DNA of 64,000 bases, from contig OY744467.1 in NCBI GenBank assembly GCA_963556145.1, positions 6,386,001-6,450,000 of the forward strand, given 5' to 3'. Positions 1 to 10,499 of this stretch are shown piece by piece (position 1 is the stretch's first letter; the number at the start of each line of letters is the position of its first letter). Under the pieces are notes generated by a model. The model saw only the letters and a program-made list of their open reading frames with translations, was not told the DNA's origin and did not search any database. Position numbers and translations under genes: made by a program. The DNA is from Hygrocybe punicea. Taxonomy: Eukaryota; Basidiomycota; Agaricomycetes; Agaricales; Hygrophoraceae.

Positions 1-1400
1 CTTTCATGTGCGAAACGAGGAATGGGGAACTACGATTAGCCTGGAGCCTGTGTGTAGATTGGTTTAATCCCTACCAGAACAAGGCTGCTGGCAAATCCGC
101 ATCTGTGGGCTCAATTGTCATGGCGTGCTTGAATCTCCCACCTAATCTTCGGTATAAGTCAGAAAATCTCTTCATCGTCGGGATTATCCCTGGTCCGAGA
201 GAGCCATCTCGTGAACAAATCAATCACCTGTTACGACCAATCGTTTCAAAACTTATTATATCCTGGTCACAAGGAACTTGGTTCACAAGAACGCACAAAT
301 ATGCAAGAGGGCGTTTGGCGCGGTGCACGATATCCGAATCTGTCAACGACCTGCAGGCTTCCAAGAAAGTTAATGGGTGTGCGGCGTGGCCCGCCGAATA
401 CTTCTGCTCATTCTGTATGACACGGAAATCGGACATCAACAACATTGATTGGACATCCTGGGAAATGCATGATCATAGGACTCACCTGGAACAGTTGCTG
501 AAATGGCAAAGTGCAAGAACGAAGCAAAAAAAGCAAAAGATCTTTAGTGAATACGGTGTCCGATGGTCAGAATTGCTGCGATTGCCATACTGGGACCCTA
601 GGTGACACGTCGTAGTTGATGGCATGCATAATCTATTACTCGGTCTGGTACAGTTCCACCACCGTGTCGTGCTCGGCATCAGCACACCCGTCGGAAACAC
701 AAAAGAAGAGCAGAATGACATACAAGTGCAGATTGAGTTAGAAGAAGCCCGACCAAAACTTTTGTTGCATCCGACTGCCAGCCAGCTTCGTAAGTTGAAG
801 GTCGACGTGCTGTGTGCTTGGTGCAACGAGAGGGGTATGAGAATACCAGAGCAGAGCACCAAGAAAGATATGATATCAATAATACTATCAGGAGATGTCG
901 ACAGCAATAATGTCCAGTCGGCTCCAGAGTCAAGATCGCTTGAAGAGGACAATGGTTTGCCCGGTCTGCCTGGTCTGCCTCACTACGTTAGTGACGAGAC
1001 GAGCCACAGAGGATATAAGGATGCGCACCTGACAAAAGACGAAATTTCTCAAGTGAGAAAGCACATCGCCAAAACCATGTGACCATCATGGCACGTTGCC
1101 CTGCCATCCAACCTTGGTGAGCCAAAACATGGTAAACTCAAGGCAGACCAGTGGCGATCATGCATCGAGTTTGACCTACCCGTGTCCCTGGTACAGATGT
1201 CGTCGGATGACAACTACAGGAAGAAGAGAAAGATCACCTCTGATCAAATCCTCCAGAGTACTCTTCTCCTTGCAACGGCTATCCACTGGGCGACGTCGCA
1301 CAAGACCTCTCAAGTGCATGTTGACAACTACATGAGGAACATGCATGCATACCTCCAGAGTTTGCTCGACATGTTTCCGGAGATGAAACTTCAGGCTAAC

Positions 1401-2603
1401 TAGTGTTGCCGTAGTTCGGTTCCGAACCTAGCCGAACCCGGTTCAAACCCCGAACCGAACCCTAAGTTCGGTCTAAGTTCAGCCAAGTGCTGAACCGGAC
1501 CGTGGGTTCAGTTCCAGGTTTTGAGGCCTGCCGGATTTCCTGAACGGCTCCAAACCGCGTTCAAACCGCGAACGCGGATATTTTTAAGGTATTGATTTCA
1601 TTTGTTTTTCGTATTTCTTTACTTACTATTTCGTGTTAAATGGCATCATGTGACCGGCCGTGACCTTTCACGCAACACAGCAACTTCAACGCGGGTTGAA
1701 CACAACACAAATTGTGTTGTGTTCAAAGGTAAGTTTCCATTTTTTTCTTAACTTTACTAATGTTATTTGCGGCAGGCAACTCAACTGCGACCACATCGCA
1801 ACCACATTGGCACAAGATGAATGCCAATGCCAACGCAATGCCAACGGACGCGGGGCAGCCGCAACACCACCACCACCACCACAAGCGGCGGCAACGGCAA
1901 TGGCAAAGGCAACGGCAACCAGGCAACGACAACGGCAACGGCCAGCAGCAGCAGCAACAGCGGAAGCAGCAGCGCCGGCAGCAACGGCAGCAGCAGCAGC
2001 AGCAGCGGCAGCGGCAACAGCCAAAGCCATCCAACATCACCACCAGCGGCGGCAACAACAACGGCAACCACAACTATGACGGCCAGCAGCAGCAGCAATG
2101 CCGGCAGCAGCAGCAACAGCAACAGCAGCAACGGCGGCAGCAGCAACGGTGGCAGCAGCAACGGCCACGACAGCAGCAGCAGCAGTGGCAGCAGCAACGG
2201 CGACGGCAGCAGCAGCAGCGCCGGCAGCAGCAACGGCGACGGCAGCAGCAGCAGCGCTGGCAGCGGCAGCAACGGCAGCAGTGACAGCAGCGGCAGCAAC
2301 GGCAGCAGTGACAGCGGCGGCAGCAGCAGCGCCGGACGGCTCCCCCGCAGCCCAACTACCTCGCGAAGTGTAGCGCCGTATTGATTGATATGTGCCTGCC
2401 ATTCGCGAGGAGAACGGAGCTCATGGGGTGAGCCCACCTCGGTCCGGGGTTCAGACCGCGTCTGAACCCAGACCGAACGCGGAGAAACGGTTCAATGCCA
2501 TCCGGGTCCAGGTTTGGCCATGCGCCAAACCGGACCCGAAGTTCAGTTCGCGGTTCCGCCAAAAAGGGTCGGAACTGGACCGAACTGAACTTCGGCAACA
2601 CTA
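1401..2603 (+). mobile_element. Non-autonomous hAT-type element A, nested in the Tnp2 gene
   Basis: The ends are inverted: TAGTGTTGCCG at 1401 and CGGCAACACTA ending at 2603. Flanking 8-mers aggctaac (1393-1400) and atcctaac (2604-2611) match at 6 of 8 positions, as for an aged hAT duplication. Removing the element plus one duplication restores the host frame. Inside are GGTTCGGTT-rich subterminal repeats, a perfect 27-bp palindrome at 1698-1724, an intron at 1729-1775 (GTAAGT, TACTAAT, CAG), CAG/CAA/GGC triplets at about 1860-2340 and the 52-bp palindrome at 2359-2410. No transposase is present. The open frames over the triplets are a by-product of the repeats. Confidence 0.85.
2359..2410. 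repeat. 52-bp palindromic module, copy in element A
   Basis: Outer arms CCTCGCGAA and TTCGCGAGG are perfect and the core is TTGATTGA, one change from TCAATTGA. It lies between the triplet tract and the 3' subterminal repeats. Confidence 0.85.
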
Positions 2604-3523
2604 ATCCTAACCATCATGCTGCAATGCATCTGGGTCCTCAACTTTTGTACTTTGGGCCGATGCATGGCTGGCGGACTTTCCCATTTGAAAGGATCATTGG
2701 ACTTCTGCAGCAATATAACATGAACAACAAACTAGGTGAGCGATGACCCAGATAGTATTTGGCATTTGAACTCACTGCTCTCAAAGGCCAACTGGAAAGG
2801 ACCATGCTGGAAACATTCTGCGCGGCATCCAACATCAAGGCTTTTCTGCAAAGGCCAAGTTGCCCCAAAGTTCTCAAGACATTGACACCTCTGCTCACAA
2901 TGTGCTGGGGTGAGGATTCTTGCAGAACTTTGATGGAGGACATTCGTTCTCTGAAGCTCGACGATACTGGTCCTATCACAACAGCACACAAGGATATCGA
3001 ATGGAAAAAACTCAAGCTTCTTGAAGACGATGTACATCACGCCCTTGCGTCCATCTCATGAGGGCTGCACGCCAGAATCACCCAATGGTGCATGCCTTGT
3101 AGAGTATTTCCCCATATACGCCATACCGTTCGTGGCCTCAAGTATGTGATTGCTCATGCTTCAAAACGTGATAGTACCATCTTTATCAAAAATCTGCAAA
3201 GCAATATGCTTGTACCCGCCGTAATCAGACAAATATTCTTGGTACAGTGTCCGGTGCAGCAGGATCAGTTCACAGAGTATTTCTTCCTAGTCGTTCATAA
3301 ATTCTTACCATTGGAAAGTACCCTCCTCGATCTGTTCCGAACATTGCCAGATTTTGGAGCAAGTATTTGGATGGCAGAGTTGGAGGAACAGCCGACCGTG
3401 ATCCCCGATTGGCATCCACTATGCCATGCTATTTTCCGCCAATGGGATAAAGACACAGTAGTAATGAAACCCCTGAACAGGGTAAGTGAACGCATCATTA
3501 TTGAAGACATTGGCTCATCCTAG

Positions 3524-4149
3524 GGCAGGAAATATGAGTAAATGGGCTTTGTGGCAATAAGAGGTCGTGCAAAGGCTTTCGGAAGGCTTGAACCTGTTAT
3601 GACGCTCACCTATATAATCATACTGTATCCCCTGCAAAGTTGCTAGCATCACTGTATCAAAGTGCCTGTATCGAAGTGCCATTGTAAGCTGTTAGCATAG
3701 TCCCCTGGAATAACAATAACTTGCTGCTGACCGAGCCGCTCATGACAATTCGAGATCCTTCATAATTCAGGCAGGTCTTTGGTATTCATTCTATTAATTT
3801 CTATGGTGTTTGGTAGTCATTAATTTCTATGTACTAGGTTCTACTAGAGCCACACTAATGATGCAGCAGTGCCGCTTGATGGTGAGACGAAGACAAGTGG
3901 AAAGGCTTATGTAATCAAAGCCACTGATGTTTTGTGGTGACAGATTTGGCAAGTGCAAAATACATCACCACAAAACAATTTGGTAGCTGCTTATATCATG
4001 CTTTTCTTCTTACTTTCTGACTCCCATCTCCAAGTCTCGCATAGTAGATATGTAGGATAAAATGTGTAATTGTAGTGCCTGTTTCGATTATCAAGCTTAT
4101 TGTTGCGATTAAGCAGCGTCGGGATGTATCAATTGAATGCTGTAGGCTC
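3524..4149. other. Non-coding stretch between the Tnp2 remnant and element B
   Basis: AT-richer sequence with no convincing gene. It is probably the 3' flank of the Tnp2 element, including a short direct repeat of TTAATTTCTATG at about 3793 and 3820. The last 8 bases before the next element, gtaggctc (4142-4149), are the target duplication of element B. Confidence 0.4.
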
Positions 4150-4798
4150 TAGTGATGCCAAAGTTCGGTTCGGAACCGATCGGAACCCAGTTTGAACCAC
4201 GAACCGAACCGGAAGTTCAGTTCTGGTTCAGTTTGCGGTTCTGGCAATGACATGCAGTTCAAACCGCGTTCAAACACGGTTCAAACCGCGAACCGTAATG
4301 TATAGTTACCTACGTAGATACTCATTTAGATACTTAATTTTTCACATTTTTTTCTATGCAGTCGTGTGAACTTAGGTCATGTGACCTTAAACATACTCGC
4401 GTGAAACACTAATTTGAACGTTACTCAACAACCACGGTAAGTAACGGCCTCATACTATATTTTACTGACATTTTATTACATAGAACAGCCCCCCGTGGCC
4501 CACCTTGACCGCATAAAGAAGGCGCCCGCGGTCAACTCCACCCAACAACCTCCCTCGCGTTCCAACGTGAGTCAGAGTGAATCGATGGCAGCAGTGGCAG
4601 CAGCAGCAACGGCAGTGGCAACACCACATACCACCACCCCAACGACGACGACGACGACGACGACGACGATGGCCAAGTGACGACAACGACGACAATGACG
4701 ACGACGGCCAAATGACGACGACAACGACAACGACAACGACGACAATGACGACGACGGCCAAATGACGACGACAACGACAACGACAATGACGGCCAAAT

Positions 4799-4832
<34 letters not shown>

Positions 4833-5121
4833 GCCAAATGACGACGACGATGACGGCCAAATGACCGCAACAACAGCAGCAGCAGCAGCGGCAGTGGCAA
4901 CGGCAACAGCAGCAGCGGCAGCGGCAACGGCAACAGCAGCAGCGGCAGTGGCAATGGCAACAGCAGCAGCGGCAGCGGCAATGGCAACAGCAGCAGCGGC
5001 AGCGGCAACTGCAACAGCAGCAGCAGAGCAACACCGGCGGCAGCAGCCAGGTACGTCCCCCAAATCCAGTCCCAACGACATCGGCTAACGAGGGAATGGA
5101 TGAGGCGACGACGAAGACCCA

Positions 5122-5153
5122 CCTCACGAACACGCCCTAGCCGCATCAATTGA
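5122..5153. repeat. 52-bp palindromic module, left half only (element B)
   Basis: Left arm CCTCACGAA and core TCAATTGA are present. The right arm is missing, and the sequence passes directly into the GGACGCCCAT linker that precedes the next module. Confidence 0.7.
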
Positions 5154-5191
5154 TGTGTGGACGCCCATAGGAAGTCCCCAGCCCCATCCAA

Positions 5192-5399
5192 CCTCGCGAA
5201 AACAGACGGAGCGTGTCAATTGACGCGTTGGACTAGTGGATTGTGGCCACTAGTCCAGTGATCACGTGATGGTTCCCACGGTTCGTAGGATTAGTTCGTA
5301 GGATTAGCCTTGTTAGTAGACAGTCTAGACTATGCGACCTCTCTGACTTCTCATGGAGTAGGATCTCCTCCTACTCCAGCGTCCCTGTTCTTCGCAAGG
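5192..5399. repeat. 52-bp palindromic module split by an LTR remnant (element B)
   Basis: The left arm CCTCGCGAA and core TCAATTGA occupy 5192-5232. The matching right end TTCTTCGCAAGG appears only at about 5388-5399. The sequence between resembles the LTRs seen elsewhere in the window, so an LTR appears to have inserted inside the module. Confidence 0.6.
5234..5385 (-). mobile_element. Diverged solo LTR of the TRIM-like family
   Basis: The stretch contains gatcacgtgatggttccc, cacggttcgt, agtagacagtctagac and a terminal inverted repeat ggagtagga/tcctactcc. These occur in the same order as in the LTRs at 9993-10153 and 49642-49804. It lies inside a palindromic module of element B. The boundaries are approximate and no duplication was identified. 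Confidence 0.45.
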
Positions 5400-5478
5400 T
5401 AGGTAGCACGCGTGGACGCCCATGGGAAGTGCCTGGCCCCAACCCAACCTCGCAAAAACAGACGGAGCCCCCCATCTA

Positions 5479-5530
5479 CCTCGTGAGGGTGACAGCCGCG
5501 TCAATTGACGTGCATCTGGCCTGCGCGAGG
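5479..5530. repeat. 52-bp palindromic module, complete copy (element B)
   Basis: Arms CCTCGTGAG and TGCGCGAGG flank the core TCAATTGA. The length is exactly 52 bp, and it is flanked by TA on both sides. Confidence 0.8.
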
Positions 5531-5709
5531 TATTTGAAGGTGTCACGACTAGCGGTCGTGTGATGGATCAGCAGGTCAAACGGTTGCACGATGTCGGCGG
5601 TAATAGAGGTACGGTTTTCAGGGATAAGGTTCAGGTGATGTAGTTTGGATGAAGTTTGTTACGTCTAGTACAACTGCTAGGAGTAATACAAGAGGTCAAA
5701 GTTAGGGAT

Positions 5710-6387
5710 CTACGTGCTTCTTGCTCGACGTCTCTTATACCCTTCGTCCCCTCCCGCAGCCTCTATGAGTCGTATGAGCACCGACTCACTTTTAGTCGTC
5801 CTGTGAGTAGACGTGTCAGCCTTGCTGCGATGCCCTATATTCGTCATCGCTGGAACTGCGATGCCGGCGTGTCCCGCAGTTACGTGGTACTGGCTTGATG
5901 TTCCATGGGTGGGTCCGCAAGGGGACGCGTCATCTCGGCGGTCTGACTCGTTGTTGTTGTTGTTGTGTGACGTGTCGTTGCTGTGGATCGTGGGGGGTCG
6001 GAATGCCTCGAATGTTGATAGGGGGATCTCGGGGTCGATCACCCCGTGGATTCGTCGTACTCCTCGGATTATTGTTGCGAGGAGGAATACGTATATGATA
6101 ACAAAGGCGATCACGGCGGCAGCGATTGACGGTGTCATGATTCGGTCTTTGACAGGTGTGGGTGGTGATGGTGAGGGTGGGGTGTCTATTGTCTTTGTGT
6201 GAATGATGGGAGGAATGGTGTCGTCTGATGGAAAGTGGAGTTTGAACGTCTGGTCACGCGCGGGCCTTGCTGGCGGTTGCCGGTGGATCGTTCTTGGTGA
6301 TAGGGTCTCCTTGATTGTGTATAAAGCTTGGTAGCTTCTGCGTGCTTGTCCTGCAGAAATGCGATGTGTCTCCACCCTTATCACCAA
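5710..6387 (-). CDS. Uncharacterised single-pass membrane-type ORF in the cargo of element B
   Basis: This frame of about 225 codons has its first ATG at 6138, giving 142 residues from there. A strongly hydrophobic segment (IAAAVIAFVIIYVFLLATII) lies within the first 25 residues and is followed by a basic RGVRR, as expected for one membrane anchor with an internal tail. The rest is polar, with an Asn run and Ser/Thr-rich low complexity. No domain is recognised. A short ORF at 39026-39196 has the same plan (hydrophobic N-terminal segment, then a basic HRHR tail). It may be real cargo or a chance frame. I see no intron or promoter that settles this. Confidence 0.3.
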   Translation of the reverse strand: MVIRVETHRISAGQARRSYQALYTIKETLSPRTIHRQPPARPARDQTFKLHFPSDDTIPPIIHTKTIDTPPSPSPPTPVKDRIMTPSIAAAVIAFVIIYVFLLATIIRGVRRIHGVIDPEIPLSTFEAFRPPTIHSNDTSHNNNNNESDRRDDASPCGPTHGTSSQYHVTAGHAGIAVPAMTNIGHRSKADTSTHRTTKSESVLIRLIEAAGGDEGYKRRRARST

Positions 6388-6626
6388 GTCACTTTCTTCA
6401 AGGCTTCTTCGCTCTTCTCCCCAACCTCAGTTATCAAGGTTAATTGTTATACGTTCCACCACCTTATACAACTCTCGGCTTCTGATCGGGATCTCTATTG
6501 GGCTTTGGGTTGGTGTTTCGCTTGCGGGAAGGCGAGGCATCGCACGGAGTGTTGCCCGCTGGTTAAGGTACACAAGGTCCTTCTGTGCCAGTTACTGGCC
6601 GACCCGTACCGTGAGTGTTTTGGCTG

Positions 6627-6965
6627 ATGGAACATATGGGGTCTTCTGATCGAGTCTTTGTTCTAGAATTGGATGATGCGTGGAGTTCGGAGGAGTCGTC
6701 CCCCGAGATACCGCCGTTAGTCACAGTGAGCTGGGGCTCATCGTCTGAGGATCTGAGGGATCCTCCCCCGGAGCCGGTCGGGGACCTGACTTATCGTGAG
6801 TCTGGCTTCCCACTGCCATTCGGGGTAGCATCGAGGTTTATGGTCGTTTGTCGCATAGCGATCGAGAGATCTTTGGAAAGGGAGGTTGAGCGGTTCCTGG
6901 ATGACATGCGCGTCCAGTTGCAAGAGTCGGGGTCGTCGGTCTCGGATGCGATTACTGTAGAATAG
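6627..6965 (+). CDS. Uncharacterised acidic ORF in the cargo of element B
   Basis: The 112-residue frame runs from the ATG at 6627 to TAG at 6963-6965. The N-terminal half is rich in Asp, Glu, Ser and Pro. The C-terminal half has a possible amphipathic helix around IAIERSLEREVERFLDDM. No family is recognised. It is divergent from the membrane-type frame at 5710-6387, so both may come from one captured segment. It lacks supporting features such as introns, and confidence is low. Confidence 0.25.
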   Translation: MEHMGSSDRVFVLELDDAWSSEESSPEIPPLVTVSWGSSSEDLRDPPPEPVGDLTYRESGFPLPFGVASRFMVVCRIAIERSLEREVERFLDDMRVQLQESGSSVSDAITVE

Positions 6966-7329
6966 TGTAATCGCGTTATTCTGTACTTGTATCTGGTCTG
7001 GTGCCCCTTCCAGGGGTTTGTGAATGTAATGTCTCCCCCGCTCTGCAGGGTGTGTGAATCGTAAGGGTTTGTCTGACAATCTGTCAAAGATCGTCAAGAA
7101 AATAAGTGGTATTTGAGGAAAAATGTATGGGGGTGACGTATTTTCATGACAGAAGGTGGGTTCGCGGTTCGAACCACGTTTGAACGCAGACCGAACGCCG
7201 TGAAACCGTTTGACATGGTTCTGGTTCGGGTTTGGCATTTCGCTGAACCGAACCATCGGTTCCGGTTCCGGTTTTTCAAAAATAGCGAAAAACCGGACCG
7301 AACCGAACTTCGGCAACGCTAGTAGGCTC

Positions 7330-7931
7330 CCTAGTCATGGACGACAACCGCTCACCGCTCACCATGGTACTGCCTGCCACACCACATGCAAAAGCCTATT
7401 TGTTGCATGCTGACAATGTGACATGAATGTGACAGAAGTGTTAAATTCTAGATAGATATTTGCTTTGCTGATTTGGTACTAACAATCTAATTTTTTGAGT
7501 GATTTTGCCTGATCAAAAACCCACACTGAACGTAGAATATTATCTTCAGCTGAATGCCACTGGAATTCTACTAGAATACAAAGATGAATGTTAGTTGAGT
7601 CCTAGCTAATATATGACTCAAATTTAATCTTTCGGTCGAAATTTGGCGGAGCTGAAAACCATCTGGAACTCAAAATTGGTGGACTGTTGCGCCGACAAGA
7701 TCACATATATCAAGTTTAATTCTTTGTCTTCATGATTGTCGGGTGGACTTAGAACTATCACTTTATATTCCATTAATATTTTTGCGTGTCTGACACAACG
7801 ACGTAACTCAGAATGTTGGAGAGTGTCAATTCATACTTGAATCTTACCCAAGCTTTGAGTTTGAAGCATAGCCTTGCCACGTGAATGTCAAACAAACATT
7901 CAAAAGACCAGCCACGTTTTTTGAGCTGAGC
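7330..7931. other. Non-coding interval between elements B and C
   Basis: AT-rich sequence without a coding frame or recognisable element. It ends at the 8-bp target duplication of element C (7932-7939). Confidence 0.5.
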
Positions 7932-7939
7932 TGGTGATC

Positions 7940-8894
7940 TAGTGTTGCCGTAGTTCGGTTCCGAACCTAGCCAAACCCGGTTCAAACCCCGAACCGAACC
8001 CTAAGTTCGGTCTAAGTTCAGCCAAGTGCTGAACCGGACCGCGGGTTCAGTTCCGGGTTTCAAGGCCTGCTGGATTTCCTCAACGGCTCCAAACCGTGTT
8101 CAAACCGCGAACGCAGATATTTTTAAGGTATTGATTTCATTTGTTTTTCGTATTTCTTTACTTACTATTTCGTGTTAAACGGCATCATGTGACCGGCCGT
8201 GACCTTTCACGCAACACAGCAACATCAATGTGGGTTGAACACAACACAATTTGTGTTGTGTTCATCAAGGTATGTTTCGATTTTTTCTTAACTTTACTAA
8301 TGTTATTTGCGACAGGCAACTCAACCGTGACCACATTGCGACCACACCCACCTTGGCACAAGTTGAATGCCAACGCCAACGCAATGCCAAGGGACGCGGG
8401 ACAGCAGCAACACCACCACCACCACCAGCGGCGGCAACGGCAATGGCAATGGCAATGGCAACGGCAACAGCAACCAGGCAACGACAACGGCAATGGCCAG
8501 CAGCAGCAGCAACAGCGGAAGCAGCAGCGCTGGCAGCAACGGCGGCAGCAGCAGTGGCAACAGCAAAAGCCATCCAACGGCAATGACAACCACGATGGCC
8601 AGCAGCAGCAGCAGCAGCAGCGCCGGACGGCTCCCCCGCAGCACAACTACCTCGCGAAGTGCAGCGCCGTATCAATTGATACGTGCCTGCCATTCGTGAG
8701 GAGAACAGAGCTCATGGGGTGAGCCCACCTCGGTCCGGGGTTCAGACCGCATCTGAACCCAGACCAAACGCGGAGAGACGGTTCGATGCTGTCTGGGTTC
8801 CGGTTTGGCGCAGGGCCAAACCGGACCCGAAGTTCGGTTGGCGGTTCCGCCAAAAAGGGTCGGAACCGGACCGAACTGAACTTTGGCAACACTA
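7940..8894 (+). mobile_element. Non-autonomous hAT-type element C with a perfect 8-bp target duplication
   Basis: The ends are TAGTGTTGCCG at 7940 and TTTGGCAACACTA at 8894. The duplication tggtgatc is exact at 7932-7939 and 8895-8902. It is close to element A over both ends. Inside are a palindrome at 8237-8263, an intron at 8270-8315 (GTATGT, TACTAAT, CAG), CAG/CAA/GGC triplets at about 8410-8630 and the 52-bp module at 8650-8701. No transposase is encoded. This is the cleanest hAT copy in the window. Confidence 0.92.
8650..8701. repeat. 52-bp palindromic module, copy in element C
   Basis: Arms CCTCGCGAA and TTCGTGAGG flank an exact TCAATTGA core that extends to GTATCAATTGATAC. Length is 52 bp. 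Confidence 0.88.
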
Positions 8895-8909
8895 TGGTGA
8901 TCAGATCAG

Positions 8910-8995
8910 TGCAACGTCAACGCCAGCGCAACGCCAATGCTCCAGCGCAATGCCAACTCTCCAGCGCAATGCCAACGTCACTCCAGCTCTCCAGC
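8910..8995 (+). repeat. Short tandem repeat of CCAGCGCAATGCCAA type
   Basis: About five imperfect units combine CCAGCGCAA with CGCCAATG or TGCCAACT. It follows the target duplication of element C directly. Similar Asn/Ala/Pro codon strings occur inside the triplet tracts of the hAT-type elements. Confidence 0.5.
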
Positions 8996-9484
8996 CTCCC
9001 CTACATTTGCAGAGCTGAGGTTGGACAGTCACTTGTAAAGTATTGACAGCTGAAAATGGGGAGACCGCACTGAGGATCACACTAGGATCACAAAATGCGC
9101 CTCCTTCAATCTGTATGACGGTTGCAAAACTATGGGAGCTGCAAAGATGAGATTTTGTCGTTGGTTAAAAGGTGAGAACTTCTTCAGTCCCTCAGATGCC
9201 TCACTGTGGGTCATACAGCAATCAATGAACTTTTCTGTAGATATACGGGATTAATCTCGGATTTGCTATGCTCCAAAGGTATGTCCAGCTGCCTTAAACC
9301 CTTCTGTCGATGCATAACAAACATCTTACCAAATTCCAGAAGGAGACGCTCGCTCGGCTCGCCAAGTCAGATCGCGAGAGAATGATACCCACCAAGCCTG
9401 TTTGGATGATATTGATTTCCCTGTCAGGATTCTTTCGATACTGTCTGATTCTCAGCAATAATGCATAGAAACATTTATCTACCT

Positions 9485-9614
9485 CGCTCCCCGTGCCATC
9501 CCCCGTTCCCATTCCGTTCCCCCGTTCCCTCCTCCACTCCATTCCTTCTGCCGGCGCCCTCTCTTCGACCTCCTCACCATTCCACTCCTTTCCTTGCCCC
9601 GCCGCCGCCGCCAC
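9485..9614 (+). repeat. C/T-rich low-complexity tract
   Basis: This nearly pure pyrimidine run on the plus strand (CCCATTCC, CCGTTCCC, ending in CCGCCGCCG) abuts the POL2 fragment. On the minus strand it begins with a possible GT splice donor, so it may be an expanded intron or a repeat that replaced the rest of the gene. Confidence 0.5.
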
Positions 9615-9814
9615 CCAATTTAGCCGCCTATCACATATTTTACCAGGCTGGTTGTAGTCACAGATGGTACATGCAGATTCATCTGCCACCGAGTCCGGCT
9701 GCAAGCAATTCGACAGCATGATGTTCGGATACATAGCTGCGACATCCAGATGGTAAATAAGTGGCTTGTCTGTTCGCTTGGGATTATCACGGATCAACTC
9801 CAGAGAGACTGAAT
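9615..9814 (-). pseudogene. POL2: DNA polymerase epsilon catalytic subunit fragment
   Basis: About 65 residues on the minus strand match the polymerase region of the epsilon catalytic subunit, a family B replicative DNA polymerase. Visible parts are [19 protein letters not shown] (motif A, with its metal-binding Asp), [10 protein letters not shown], and the Cys pair context [19 protein letters not shown]. The normal protein exceeds 2,000 residues, so this is a small internal piece. The match stops at a possible GT donor next to a pyrimidine tract. The downstream frame to 9294 does not look like polymerase. It is a captured or duplicated fragment and not the functional gene. Confidence 0.8.
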
Positions 9815-9992
9815 TTCAGTGCTGAAATTCCTCTCTCCGGTCGACACCATAAAAGATTCCTTGTCGTTTTGTTACTGGAGAAGTTCCTTTGAAGATTTGA
9901 TAATCCTTTGTAAGTACAGTTTCGGGGCAGAACAATTTATTTCAGCTTACTATATTTGATCTATACAAATGATTCTAGTCACGCTAGTTCCA

Positions 9993-10153
9993 CGTTGGAG
10001 TGGTACCGAGGTACCACTCCGGGGGCTCACGCAGGACTCGAGGGAAAGGTCGACTGGATAGGAAGGATGGACTGACTACTACATCTGAAAGGCTACTGAC
10101 TAGGTCAAACCGTGGGAACCTGATCACGTGACTGACCAGGCACAACTACTACA
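9993..10153 (-). repeat. 3' LTR of the TRIM-like element
   Basis: 161 bp. It contains a 24-bp inverted repeat GGAGTGGTACC/GGTACCACTCC near one end and the sequence gatcacgtgac near the other. It lies next to the polypurine tract at about 10157-10170. Confidence 0.8.
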
Positions 10154-10499
10154 AGTGCCCCTCCTCCTCATGGTGACGTCCTCGTCACCATACCGCTACT
10201 AAAAGAAAACAAAAAGCAAAACAAAACTGACCAAGAAAAAAACTCTCCAGTCACGACTCCCAGTCCCTCACGATGCCCCGGGCCTTACACGTGAGGCGGG
10301 ACCGTATCGTCCTCCAAGATCGTTGGGGGTGGTAGATGACCAAACTGTAACTCTGCTCTGCTCCTCCATCCTCGAATGCCTCTGGGACTCACATCGCAGG
10401 GTAGGATAAAAACGTTCAAAACCATAAGTTCTTGTAGCCCAGGGTGTGAGTTCTTGTGATCCGAAAATAGACTGGGTGGTTCGTGCGAAAGTAAATAGG

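Larger units (their letters stand above)
3..3523 (+). pseudogene. Tnp2-type (CACTA/EnSpm) transposase, decayed copy 1, 5' end outside the window
   Basis: This is a remnant of a Tnp2-family transposase, which cuts and pastes CACTA-type DNA transposons. The diagnostic block RWSELLRLPYWDP followed by VVVDGMHNLLLG lies at about 565-650, and HGKLKADQW lies near 1120-1150. After the inserted element at 1401-2603 the frame resumes with HLGPQLLYFGPMHGW and FPFER. One frame covers 3-1400. With the insertion and one 8-bp duplication removed, the same frame continues to 3523. It is broken by TGA at 603-605, 1080-1082, 2744-2746 and 3059-3061 and by TAG at 2753-2755. The first TGA aligns with an Arg of the better copy at 18602-23063. 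The C-terminal end is poorly conserved. This is a dead copy. Confidence 0.85.
4150..7321 (+). mobile_element. Cargo-carrying hAT-type element B (3.2 kb)
   Basis: The element starts TAGTGATGCCAAAGTTCGG at 4150 and ends with CTTCGGCAACGCTA at 7321. A perfect 8-bp duplication gtaggctc lies at 4142-4149 and 7322-7329. The 5' part follows the family layout: an intron at 4437-4483 (GTAAGT to TAG), triplets at about 4577-5040, then a tandem block of 52-bp palindrome modules at 5122-5530 interrupted by an LTR remnant. Between 5530 and 7130 lies sequence absent from its relatives, with a membrane-protein-like frame on the minus strand and an acidic frame on the plus strand. No transposase was found, so it must be mobilised in trans. 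Captured host or element sequence is my inference. Confidence 0.85.

Noticed and set aside
2359..2410. The palindromic module as a tRNA, SINE promoter or CRISPR repeat
   Set aside because: There are no A/B boxes, cloverleaf or regular spacers. Copies are scattered in different elements and symmetric about CAATTG, so the fit is to a DNA or RNA palindrome.
1660..2437. Long open frames on both strands (up to 218 codons, poly-Gln, poly-Ala, poly-Ser, poly-Leu) over the triplet tract of element A, with equivalents at 4460-5190, 8140-8722, 17140-17880, 35290-36250 and 43330-44340
   Set aside because: All six frames stay open because CAG/CAA/GGC repeats lack stop codons in any frame. No conserved protein text is shared apart from the repeat itself, and frames differ between copies.
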